Shown: positions 52,862 through 61,032 of the stretch, piece after piece | Layout of the letters: each line of letters starts with the position of its first letter | Numbering within the stretch: position 1 is the first letter of the stretch | Assembly (NCBI GenBank): GCA_964606575.1 | Contig: CAZSHA010000002.1 | Location: forward strand, 1 to 64,000 | DNA from: RGIG4576 sp964606575 | GTDB taxonomy: Bacteria; Bacteroidota; Bacteroidia; Bacteroidales; Muribaculaceae | Reading direction: 5' to 3' | Length of the DNA: 64,000 bases | Made by a program: the position numbers and the translations under genes | Notes under the pieces: generated by a model | What the model was told of the DNA's origin: nothing | Databases searched by the model: none | The model's input: only the letters and a program-made list of their open reading frames with translations

Positions 52862-54658
52862 ATGGTAAAAGCTGATAATTATTTTATAGAGAAGAGCAAT
52901 TTTGATTTTATCCAAGTTCAAAATCAGAATAATTATCAAGGGGTTATATTACCCATTTTCAAGCAACAAAGAAATATTGAAAAATACGAGTTTGCTATAG
53001 ATTTAGGTACATCTAATACGCATATTGAGTGTCGTAAAGGCAATAATAAACCTGAAGTATTCTCATATTCTTTTAAAGATCGTCTACTCTGTGAAATGTT
53101 TATTCCTACCAGAAATGACTTTGGTTCAATTGTAGACTTAATTGAAGAAACGGAACTCATAGAAAAGGATTTTGTCCCAGCAGAAATCGGTTCAAATGAT
53201 TTTCATTTTCCAACTAGAACTGTTTTGTCGTGTGCAAAAACAATAGATTGGACAAATGCAATAGACCCATTTACCTTGATAAATTTGCCGTTTACTTATG
53301 ATAAAAGAAGAGAATTAACTTACAATAATTATAAATATAATATTAAGTGGGGAAATGGAGAGGACTTGCGTGTAATGGAATCATATGTGAGATGCCTTAT
53401 GCTGATTATTAGAAACAAGGTGCTTCTTAATAATGGAGATTTACAGAACACGAAGATCACATGGTTTTATCCGATAAGTATGACGCCAAGTCGTTTACGT
53501 CGTTTGAGAGATACTTGGAATGAAGCGTATGAAAAATATTTTGGTTCAGGGACTACCATTTGTATGACAGAGTCTGTTGCTCCTATTCAATATTTCTTCA
53601 AACGATATTCTACTGCCACAGATTTAGTTAATATTGATATAGGTGGAGGTACAACAGATATTGCGTTTGCAAAAGATAAAAATATTACTCAAGTAACTTC
53701 TTTCCGTTTTGCATCAAATGTGCTGTTTGAAAACTCATTTTCTACATTTGATGATAATAATGGAATTGTAGATTGGTATAAAAATGAAATATTTAAACTG
53801 CTGAATGAAAAGAGGCAACAATACCCTAAACTTGGTGAGCTCATAGGCGTTTTCAATAGTTCAAATAATGAGAAACCATCTAATATGGCATCGTTCTTAT
53901 TTGGTCTAAAGGACAATACTATTCCTCAACAAGCAGGTATTGATGTTAAGTCTGTAGATTTTAATTATATTCTTCAAGAAGATGAGGATTTTAAGATAGT
54001 ATTTATAATTTTCTATACGGCTATAATTTATCATATAGCCCAAATTATCAAACATCTAGGTCTAGAAGTTCCACGGCATATTTCATTTAGCGGTAATGGC
54101 TCAAAGGTGATAAGGGTAATTACAACGGATTCTCAATTGTTGGCTCGTTATACTAAATTAATCTTTGAAAAGGTTATTGGCAAGCCCTATGGCAAAGAAC
54201 TTGAACTTCTTGGGTTAGAAAGAGATTCAAATCCTAAAGAAGCCACTTGTAAGGGAGGTATTATAGGTGTTGAATCTGAAGATAACGCAGATAAAACAAT
54301 AGTTTTTAAAAGCGATTGTTCTGGTGTCATTTCGTCATCTGACACTTATGCAAGTATTGACAGGGACTATAAATTAAAAACAATTTCTTCAGTTAAGGAT
54401 TTCTTTAAGTTTGTTCTTGTTGATATGAATCGAGATTTTTCTTTCGATAGAAACTTCGGTGTTAAAGCCTCATCCATTCTTGCTGCAATAGAAACTTCAA
54501 CGAAAGATCTTGAAACATTCTTAGAGAAAGGGCTTGCCCAAAAGAGAGAAGAAACCGAAGCTGAAGATAAGATAGAAGAAACATTCTTCTTTTATCCGAT
54601 TAAAGGCGTTCTTAATGCTATTTCAGCTAATATTTATAAAACATTAAGTAATCAATAA
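52862..54658 (+). CDS. Actin/Hsp70-like ATPase (island gene 5)
   Basis: 599 residues from MVKADNYFIE, the only ATG before the ATPase core that clears the previous gene, with GGAG seven bases upstream. The phosphate-1 motif is FAIDLGTSNTHIE (about 42-54) and phosphate-2 is LVNIDIGGGTTDIAFA (near 258-273); ISFSGNGSKVIRV matches the adenosine motif. This places it in the actin/Hsp70/sugar-kinase superfamily. The reading frame is open for another 41 codons upstream and overlaps gene 4, and that upstream stretch looks coding, so an authentic fusion with gene 4 is possible. Probable role: ATP-driven filament or chaperone-like switch. Confidence 0.7.
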   Translation: MVKADNYFIEKSNFDFIQVQNQNNYQGVILPIFKQQRNIEKYEFAIDLGTSNTHIECRKGNNKPEVFSYSFKDRLLCEMFIPTRNDFGSIVDLIEETELIEKDFVPAEIGSNDFHFPTRTVLSCAKTIDWTNAIDPFTLINLPFTYDKRRELTYNNYKYNIKWGNGEDLRVMESYVRCLMLIIRNKVLLNNGDLQNTKITWFYPISMTPSRLRRLRDTWNEAYEKYFGSGTTICMTESVAPIQYFFKRYSTATDLVNIDIGGGTTDIAFAKDKNITQVTSFRFASNVLFENSFSTFDDNNGIVDWYKNEIFKLLNEKRQQYPKLGELIGVFNSSNNEKPSNMASFLFGLKDNTIPQQAGIDVKSVDFNYILQEDEDFKIVFIIFYTAIIYHIAQIIKHLGLEVPRHISFSGNGSKVIRVITTDSQLLARYTKLIFEKVIGKPYGKELELLGLERDSNPKEATCKGGIIGVESEDNADKTIVFKSDCSGVISSSDTYASIDRDYKLKTISSVKDFFKFVLVDMNRDFSFDRNFGVKASSILAAIETSTKDLETFLEKGLAQKREETEAEDKIEETFFFYPIKGVLNAISANIYKTLSNQ

Positions 54659-54663
54659 TTGAT

Positions 54664-55581
54664 ATGAAATTACGTAATTTTATACAATCATTTTTAATTG
54701 TATTATTAAGCATATCTTTCTTAAGTTGTGATGAAAAAAAGACTGTTAATAATACAAATCAACAAGAATCTGGTAGTGTTACCCCAGACAATAACAATAT
54801 TACTCAGGACAATAACGATTCTATTAAAAAAGTTGAGCAGAAAATAGATAGTTTATCTACTCAACTTCTAGAATTGTCTTCAAAATCAGAAAATGTAGCT
54901 TCTGTCCTGAAAGGAGTTGAAGCAAAAATAAAAAAATTAGAAACACGCAACATGCTGTCTACTCTTATAGCATGTGGGATAAGTTTTGTGTCGATTGTTG
55001 TTGCAATTATAGCTATTTCGAAAGTTTATAAATCAAAGAAGAAATTAAGTCTTCAAATAAATGATTTGAATAGTCGTTGTTCACAATTAGATTCAAATTT
55101 ACAGCAAAGGTTTATTTCAACAGAAAATTTTGCTTTAAAGAATGAACTTAGGTCACTTTCAAGACGTGTTACTGAGATTGATAATAAAGTGAGAAGTACT
55201 ACATACGATGTAAATAATAGGGATGCAAATAGAAATATAAATCATCGTGTAGAAGCACCTGTAACTGCATATACCAGAACTGGGTATTTTGGGGCTGCCA
55301 TTAGAGGGGATGGCGGTCGTGGCTATTTTAGAAGATTGCTAGAGTCAAGAAGCGACGAGGCTCGTTTTGAAGCAGAGATCCAAGATTCTTGGGCAACTTT
55401 TAAACCGATAGTGTCGCTTAATGCTGTTAAATCCTCAGAATTTATGGAGCTGGCTTTAGAGTTTGACGGGAGAATCTCAATGAATGAGGCAACATCAATG
55501 TCGGTAAGGCAAAAAGGCAGGGCTCAAAAGGTGGGAGATGAGTGGGTTATAATAGATAAGGCTAAAATAACTTTATCATAA
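54664..55581 (+). CDS. Coiled-coil lipoprotein with membrane segment (island gene 6)
   Basis: 305 residues. N-terminal leader with the lipobox SFLSC (Cys22), then an Asn/Asp-rich linker, a coiled coil (about 55-92, VEQKIDSLSTQLLELSS), one membrane segment (MLSTLIACGISFVSIVVAIIAISK, 97-119), a second coiled coil (125-175) and a C-terminal domain of about 100 residues (FRRLLESRSDEARFEAEIQDSWATFKP onward). The layout suggests a rod joining membrane layers or linking the membrane to the cytoplasm. Starts 5 bases after gene 5. Confidence 0.6.
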   Translation: MKLRNFIQSFLIVLLSISFLSCDEKKTVNNTNQQESGSVTPDNNNITQDNNDSIKKVEQKIDSLSTQLLELSSKSENVASVLKGVEAKIKKLETRNMLSTLIACGISFVSIVVAIIAISKVYKSKKKLSLQINDLNSRCSQLDSNLQQRFISTENFALKNELRSLSRRVTEIDNKVRSTTYDVNNRDANRNINHRVEAPVTAYTRTGYFGAAIRGDGGRGYFRRLLESRSDEARFEAEIQDSWATFKPIVSLNAVKSSEFMELALEFDGRISMNEATSMSVRQKGRAQKVGDEWVIIDKAKITLS

Positions 55582-55592
55582 TAGATTTAATT

Positions 55593-57233
55593 ATGCATGC
55601 AATAGTACCAATTATAATAATTTTGATAGTTTGCGTACAAATCTTCTTTTTTGTTAAGAATTTATTACGTATGCAACAATTTAGTGAAGTTTTTGAAGAT
55701 GAAACTTCATGGCGTATTAGGCGAATTGCAGAATCTGAATTCGTTAATGGTGTTGAGGGAAATGGTAATACAATATTTGCTTCAATAATATCTTCAATAA
55801 ACAAATATCTTGAAAACAATACAGGTTCTGTTATTGATTTTGGATTATTGAAGGATGCTGTTGATCGTCATTGTGATTCTGTTGAGAATGATATAACTGC
55901 TCAGACTCCAATCCCGTTGTATTGGGGCTTAGCTGGAACTATGGCGGGTGTTATATTAGGGCTTTGGGATTTGTTGGATTCTAATGCCATTCTTATTCTA
56001 ATGGAAAGCCGAGGGGCAGGACTAATCGGAACAAAGACTCACGATGTTGCTGTGGGTATAAATTCTTTGTTAGATGGTGTTGCATGGGCTATGGGCGCTT
56101 CTATATGCGGTATTATACTGACAACAATTAATTCAATACTGTTTAAGCAGAGTAAGTTAAAAGAGGAATCTGGTAAGAACTCATTCTTGGCTTGGATGCA
56201 ATCAAAGTTGTTGCCAGAACTTCCCTCTGATACATCTGAAGCATTAAATAATCTTGTTAAAAACCTAAATAAATTCAATAACACATTTGCTCAAAATACT
56301 TCTAATTTAGGAAACGCATTAAATGCTGTCAATCAGTCTTATGCCATTCAAGCAGATATTATAAAAGCGGTTCATGATATGGATGTAATGAAAATGGCAA
56401 AAGCAAATGTAAGAGTATTAGAGGAACTACAACAATGCACAGATAAACTTGAAGTCTTTAACCAATACTTAAATGATATTGAAGGTTATACTCAAGCAAT
56501 TCATCGTTTTGAATCTCTATTTAATGAACAAGCTGATAGAATACATATATTAGAAGAGATTCGAGATTTCTTTGCAAGACATAGAGGTGAAATTGCAAGA
56601 ACAACAGCTGATGCCGATAATGCACTGCGTGAATCGCTTTCTAGAATAAGTGAATCGACTTCAACTAATGTTAATGAGTTAAATTCCCGATTTGTAGAAC
56701 AAAGTGAATCTTTTAGAAGAATTTTGAGAGAGGAAAAAGAAGCGTTTGAACAGTTTACTACTGATTTGAGAGCTCAATTTAGCGCTCAAATGACACAAAT
56801 GCCTCAATTGGCAAGGCAGTTGGAAGAAATTTCATCAATCCCAGCTCGTCTTGATAGATTAATTGAGAAGATTGAAAGGTCAAACTCTCGACTAGTTTCG
56901 GAAATATCTCAATCAGTGAATCAGTCGTTAGTGTCGGCAGATGTAAATCATCAAGTGTATGGTGAAGGTGGGCGGTCAAAATTAATGGGTGGAATATTCG
57001 TCCCAAATTGGATGAAATATTCCGCATGGGCTGCATTGGTTGTTATAGCGATTACATGTATATTTAATATAGTAGTTCAATTCTATCCATTGAATAAAGG
57101 CTCACAAACGTTGCCAGTGGTACAACCAGCACGAGAATCAAGACAGTTGCTTTATGAACCAGTGCAACCACACGATACGGTAATAGCTCAAGTTTCGGAT
57201 TCAGTAAAAATAGATTCAATAAAAAAGAATTAA
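55593..57233 (+). CDS. MotA/TolQ/ExbB-like channel protein with long coiled coil (island gene 7)
   Basis: 546 residues. TM1 at 2-24; the MotA/ExbB core follows with IPLYWGLAGTMAGVILGLWDLL (107-128) and GVAWAMGASICGIILTTINSILF (156-178), the two conserved pore-lining helices. A very long coiled coil (about 210-445) comes next, then a C-terminal membrane segment (YSAWAALVVIAITCIFNIVV). ZorA of Zorya has the same channel core followed by a long cytoplasmic tail, but it has no terminal membrane segment, so the tail here would fold back to the membrane. Together with gene 8 it should form an ion-driven stator. Confidence 0.75.
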   Translation: MHAIVPIIIILIVCVQIFFFVKNLLRMQQFSEVFEDETSWRIRRIAESEFVNGVEGNGNTIFASIISSINKYLENNTGSVIDFGLLKDAVDRHCDSVENDITAQTPIPLYWGLAGTMAGVILGLWDLLDSNAILILMESRGAGLIGTKTHDVAVGINSLLDGVAWAMGASICGIILTTINSILFKQSKLKEESGKNSFLAWMQSKLLPELPSDTSEALNNLVKNLNKFNNTFAQNTSNLGNALNAVNQSYAIQADIIKAVHDMDVMKMAKANVRVLEELQQCTDKLEVFNQYLNDIEGYTQAIHRFESLFNEQADRIHILEEIRDFFARHRGEIARTTADADNALRESLSRISESTSTNVNELNSRFVEQSESFRRILREEKEAFEQFTTDLRAQFSAQMTQMPQLARQLEEISSIPARLDRLIEKIERSNSRLVSEISQSVNQSLVSADVNHQVYGEGGRSKLMGGIFVPNWMKYSAWAALVVIAITCIFNIVVQFYPLNKGSQTLPVVQPARESRQLLYEPVQPHDTVIAQVSDSVKIDSIKKN

Positions 57234-57237
57234 TACA

Positions 57238-57870
57238 ATGGCAGAAAAGAAAGAATCTTTTTTTTGGACGAGTTACTCTGACTTGATGACAAGTCTTTTT
57301 TTCGTTATGTTGGTTTTATTTATTCTTGTTATTGTAGTGTTGCACAAAAGGATGGAGGTGACAGAATCTCAACTGATTGAAATCAGGAAAATAACAGAAT
57401 CAACAAAAGATTTAAGTCAGGATTATTTTACGTATCGTCCTGATTATAAAAAATTTGTTCTTACGATTCAAGTTAGATATCCTTCGGGAAAGTCTGATTT
57501 GAATGATATTGTATCTGTTGATAAATATATGCAACTTCAAGAACTTGCGGCTGCGGGAAGAGAAATTCAAACATTCCTTCAGAAACATAAGGAAAATCAA
57601 TATCTTCTTATTATTGAAGGGCAAGCATCAAAAGATAGCTATTCATACAACTATGAATTAAGTTATCAACGAGCATTATCACTTATGCGTTTTTGGATAG
57701 AAGATTCAAATATTAAATTTGGAAATAATTGCGAAATACTAATTTCAGGAAGTGGAGATGGGAAACTTGACACACATTCAATGAGGGAAACAAAAGAACA
57801 AGATAATCAACGCTTTTTAATCCACATACTACCCAAAAATATATTTGAAGATGAAAATAAAAATAAATAG
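57238..57870 (+). CDS. MotB/OmpA-like stator partner (island gene 8)
   Basis: 210 residues with one membrane helix after a short cytoplasmic start. SYSDLMTSLFFVMLVLFILV holds an Asp (Asp15) at the MotB proton-acceptor position. The periplasmic part has the OmpA/MotB peptidoglycan-binding signature in IIEGQASKDSYSYNYELSYQRA (NxxLSxxRA type). ZorB has the same design. It starts 4 bases after gene 7, and the coupling supports a two-subunit ion channel anchored to the cell wall. Confidence 0.78.
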   Translation: MAEKKESFFWTSYSDLMTSLFFVMLVLFILVIVVLHKRMEVTESQLIEIRKITESTKDLSQDYFTYRPDYKKFVLTIQVRYPSGKSDLNDIVSVDKYMQLQELAAAGREIQTFLQKHKENQYLLIIEGQASKDSYSYNYELSYQRALSLMRFWIEDSNIKFGNNCEILISGSGDGKLDTHSMRETKEQDNQRFLIHILPKNIFEDENKNK

Positions 57871-58057
57871 TTGTTTTTTTATGGCATTAATGTTGTTGGT
57901 CATTAGCTCTTGTGCTCATAAATCTGGTAGGTGGCAAAATGATGTTAATGGACAACGTTCGAATATTACACATAGAACTGAGGTGTCATCTTCTCGTGAA
58001 AGAGAAGATAATCTTGCTGTTGATGTGGTAATAAAAGAGGCGATAAGAACAAATTAG
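57845..58057 (+). CDS. Small lipoprotein, probable N-terminal part of the protease (island gene 9)
   Basis: 70 residues, overlapping the end of gene 8 by 26 bases. Leader MKMKIKINSCFFMALM with the lipobox VISSC (Cys23), then a polar stretch (HKSGRWQNDVNGQRSN) and an ordered helix that stops at TAG. The next frame continues without a stop into the protease ORF, and one added base in the AAA at 58051-58053 would join them as ...AIRTKLDGSQVF.... It is therefore either a separate small lipoprotein or the signal region of a protease broken by a frameshift. Confidence 0.55.
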   Translation: MKMKIKINSCFFMALMLLVISSCAHKSGRWQNDVNGQRSNITHRTEVSSSREREDNLAVDVVIKEAIRTN

Positions 58058-58068
58058 ATGGTTCGCAA

Positions 58069-58611
58069 GTGTTCGCCAAATATAACGAAGCTGTTTTTAT
58101 GGTATTTACAAGTGACGGTTATAATGTGTATCAAGGTTCGGGATTCTTTATAAATAAAAATGGACTTGCTGTCAGTAATTACCATGTGTTTAAAGGTACA
58201 GGAATAGGACAAGAATGTATAAAGCTTGCTGGTTGTGATGAAATATATAAAGTTGCAGAAGTTATAAAAAGCAGTGAGGATTTCATAATTTTTAGAGTTA
58301 ATGTGTCTAACACAACGTATATCCCAATAGCTAAATATAAGCCAAATGTAGGAGAAAAAGTTTATGCAATCGGTAGTCCTATGGGACTTGGAAATACATT
58401 CTCATCAGGAGAAATATCTCAATGGAGAGATAACAACCTAATGCAAATCTCTGCCCTTATTGATCATGGTAGCAGTGGCGGGGCTTTGATAAACGAGTTT
58501 GGAGAAGTTGTTGGGATTACATCAGGGTCGTTTGCTGACGGTTCCCAAGCAAACCTAAATTATGCATGGAGCATTGATGCTATTAAGCCTTATCTAAATT
58601 GTAAAAAGTAG
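58069..58611 (+). CDS. Trypsin-like serine protease (island gene 10)
   Basis: 180 residues with a complete S1-like (DegP/Trypsin_2 type) catalytic triad: GLAVSNYHVFKG (His), SSEDFIIFRVN (Asp) and ALIDHGSSGGALI (Ser). No PDZ domain and no signal peptide of its own; the first start is a GTG with no obvious ribosome site. The lipoprotein leader just upstream, in another frame, would give it an export signal. It probably acts outside the inner membrane on envelope proteins, or processes components of the machine. Confidence 0.75.
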   Translation: MFAKYNEAVFMVFTSDGYNVYQGSGFFINKNGLAVSNYHVFKGTGIGQECIKLAGCDEIYKVAEVIKSSEDFIIFRVNVSNTTYIPIAKYKPNVGEKVYAIGSPMGLGNTFSSGEISQWRDNNLMQISALIDHGSSGGALINEFGEVVGITSGSFADGSQANLNYAWSIDAIKPYLNCKK

Positions 58612-58653
58612 TAATTATCAATATATAAAAGATTCTCTGTTGTAAGAGTTGTA

Positions 58654-58697
58654 TTTTACCCAATAATATATGTTAGTATATTACTAATGTGGTAAAA
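58654..58697. terminator. Nested hairpin after the island operon
   Basis: TTTTACC (58654-58660) / GGTAAAA (58691-58697) encloses AATATA (58665-58670) / TATATT (58677-58682), 43 bases past the protease stop. No direct T tract follows, so it may be a weak terminator or a regulatory site for argF'. Confidence 0.4.
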
Positions 58698-58801
58698 AGT
58701 TATAAAAAGAGGTAAAATGTGGTTTTTTGAGGTGGCGGGGGCTTGTTTCATGAGAAAAATTTGTAACTTAGACACCCTAAATCTTTCAAAAAGGAAAATC
58801 A

Positions 58802-59758
58802 ATGAGAAGTTTTGTAAATGTAGAAGATATAGGCGACTTGAAACTCGCTGTTAAAGAGGCTCTTGAAGTTAAGGCTAACCGTTTCGGCTATAAGCATTTG
58901 GGTGAAAATAAGACTTTGCTTATGGTGTTCTTTAATTCGTCATTGCGAACTAGGTTGAGCACCCAAAAGGCTGCTATGAATCTTGGGATGAATGTCATTG
59001 TGCTTGATGTGAACCAAGGGGCGTGGAAACTGGAAACAGAGCGTGGCGTGATTATGGATGGCGACAAGAGCGAGCATCTGCTTGAGGCGATACCTGTGAT
59101 GGGTAGCTATTGCGACGTGATTGGGGTTCGCTCATTTGCTCGTTTTGAGAATAAGCATGATGATTATGAGGAGAAGATTCTGCAACAATTCTTACAGTAT
59201 TCGGGTCGCCCTGTGTTCGCAATGGAAACTGCCACGGTGCATCCGCTACAATCGTTTGCCGACTTGATTACTATAGAGGAGTATAAGAAGGTGGAACGTC
59301 CAAAGGTGGTTTTGACTTGGGCTCCTCATCCTAAAGCATTGCCGCAGGCTGTGCCAAATTCGTTTGCTCAATGGATGAATGCTACCGATTATGATTTTGT
59401 TATCACTCATCCGCATGGATATGAGTTGGATTCAAAATTTGTTGGTGGTGCGAGAGTTGAGTATGACCAAGATAAGGCATTAGCGGGGGCTGATTTTGTG
59501 TATGCCAAGAATTGGAGTGCTTACTCTGATCCAAATTATGGCAAGATTTTGAGCAAAGATATGTCTTGGACTGTTACTAAGGATAAGATGGCTTTGACGA
59601 ATAACGCATTTTTCATGCATTGTTTACCTGTACGCCGCAACATGATTGTGAGCGATGATGTGATAGAGAGTCCGCAATCTATCGTGATTCCTGAGGCTGC
59701 GAATCGTGAAATATCAGCACAAGTGGTGTTGAAGCGTATTTTGGAGGGCTTGAAATAG
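58802..59758 (+). CDS. argF': N-succinylornithine (or N-acetylornithine) carbamoyltransferase
   Basis: A 318-residue transcarbamylase of arginine synthesis. FFNSSLRTRLSTQ is the carbamoyl-phosphate motif (SxRT) and HPLQSFADL and FMHCLPVRRN complete the active site. The Bacteroides enzyme (ArgF') uses N-succinylornithine and its specificity is set by Pro90; Glu at that position (X. campestris numbering 92) favours N-acetylornithine. Here the residue at 90 is Ser (GDKSEHLLEAIP), so substrate choice should not be assumed. It is preceded by an AT-rich spacer and marks the right edge of the island. Confidence 0.9.
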   Translation: MRSFVNVEDIGDLKLAVKEALEVKANRFGYKHLGENKTLLMVFFNSSLRTRLSTQKAAMNLGMNVIVLDVNQGAWKLETERGVIMDGDKSEHLLEAIPVMGSYCDVIGVRSFARFENKHDDYEEKILQQFLQYSGRPVFAMETATVHPLQSFADLITIEEYKKVERPKVVLTWAPHPKALPQAVPNSFAQWMNATDYDFVITHPHGYELDSKFVGGARVEYDQDKALAGADFVYAKNWSAYSDPNYGKILSKDMSWTVTKDKMALTNNAFFMHCLPVRRNMIVSDDVIESPQSIVIPEAANREISAQVVLKRILEGLK

Positions 59759-59778
59759 TTGTTGTGAAATAAACGGTG

Positions 59779-60969
59779 ATGATTATGAGGCGAATAAGTT
59801 TGTTCTTGATGGCTTTGCTGATGCCTTTTATGGCAACATTAGCGCAAGCTAGGGATTTGAAAAAATGGGACGAAGGTGCTTTGTCGTGGAACGACTTCCG
59901 TGGAGCATCGGTGATGAAAGGTGTGCCGTCGTCTATAAAAGTGGCATTGACCACAACGCCTCTTGAGGGCGTTTCTGGGAAAAAACTGCAATATAAGATA
60001 GTGGCAAATGCAGTAATGGATAGGAATCAGTCGTTTGCTGATTCTTCTGCCCGCACAGAACAACGCTTGCGTTATCATCAGTTGCAATTTGACCAGTTGG
60101 AACTGTTCCGCCGTCGTTTGCAGAGTGATTTGAATTCAGGGATGAATGGTATAGAGGCTGATAATAAGCTGAAATATTATCAAAACTTATATAAAGATCA
60201 AATAAACACTATCAAGGAGGAAACAGAAGACGGAAGCAATGAAAATAAGTTGCAGGAATGGGAATATTATACTCGCAAGGGATTGGAAGCCATAGGGTTG
60301 CCTCCTGTACCTGAGTTTGAACCTAGCGATTGGTGTTATGGTGTGTACTTGGGTGTTGGCGGGGTGTTTCCTAATTCTGAAGTCGACGATTATTTCGCAA
60401 GTTGTTTCACCTTTACAGCGGGTCTTACGGGAGGCTATAAGCGTTTGAAACTGAAAGCCGACATTGGTTATGGTCAGCCCAAGTTCAACACTCGTAATGT
60501 GTTCGGAGTGAAAGATGACAAGGGACGTGACAAACAAGGACCGATGAATGAATATGCTACTTATATGGGCGTTAGCACAACGTTGGGCTATAGCGTGATT
60601 AACACGAAACGTTTTGCTGTAACTCCTCATGTGGGTTTGTACTGGGGTAGCTATAGCTGGAATATGGCAAATTTGGAGTATGTATACGATGAAGAATTAG
60701 GCAAAGACGTTAGCAAGGTGGCTAGCACGGCAGATGCTAAGCTGAAAGATTTCAGTTGGATGGCAGGTGTCGACTTTGATGTGAGGATTCACAAATACGT
60801 GTCAAGTACTCCATTTTTCTTGACAGGACAGCGTGAACAGTTGTCGTCTTCCATAAGGATAACACCTTATGTGGCACGTGTAGCATTCAATGAAATAGGA
60901 GCTAAGGGGTATCACGTTGGCATCACGGTATCCTATGCAGGTATCGCCCGTTCTCTCAAGATGAAATAA
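59779..60969 (+). CDS. Secreted protein with C-terminal beta-barrel-like region
   Basis: About 397 residues. Start taken at ATG 59779 (MIMRRISLFLMALL); ATG 59785 is equally possible and gives a cleaner signal peptide. After cleavage near AQA comes LKKWDEGALSWNDFRG, a domain with predicted helices, then from residue 185 a series of alternating strands (CYGVYLGVGGVFPN, FTAGLTGGYKRLKLKADIGYG, GVSTTLGYSVIN) ending in a strand pattern typical of outer-membrane barrels. Function unknown. Co-directional with argF' (21 bases apart) and closed by a strong terminator. Confidence 0.65.
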   Translation: MIMRRISLFLMALLMPFMATLAQARDLKKWDEGALSWNDFRGASVMKGVPSSIKVALTTTPLEGVSGKKLQYKIVANAVMDRNQSFADSSARTEQRLRYHQLQFDQLELFRRRLQSDLNSGMNGIEADNKLKYYQNLYKDQINTIKEETEDGSNENKLQEWEYYTRKGLEAIGLPPVPEFEPSDWCYGVYLGVGGVFPNSEVDDYFASCFTFTAGLTGGYKRLKLKADIGYGQPKFNTRNVFGVKDDKGRDKQGPMNEYATYMGVSTTLGYSVINTKRFAVTPHVGLYWGSYSWNMANLEYVYDEELGKDVSKVASTADAKLKDFSWMAGVDFDVRIHKYVSSTPFFLTGQREQLSSSIRITPYVARVAFNEIGAKGYHVGITVSYAGIARSLKMK

Positions 60970-60985
60970 GAAATAAATAATATTT

Positions 60986-61032
60986 AATCCCCCTTAGGTT
61001 TGTTAATGATATAGCCTTTGGGGGATTTTTTT
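60986..61032 (+). terminator. Rho-independent terminator after the barrel-like protein
   Basis: 8-base stem AATCCCCC (60986-60993) / GGGGGATT (61020-61027) followed by five more T to 61032. Confidence 0.85.

Noticed and set aside
55593..57870. Calling the channel pair a complete Zorya system
   Set aside because: The ZorC/ZorD or ZorE helicase and nuclease genes are absent, and the tail of gene 7 differs.
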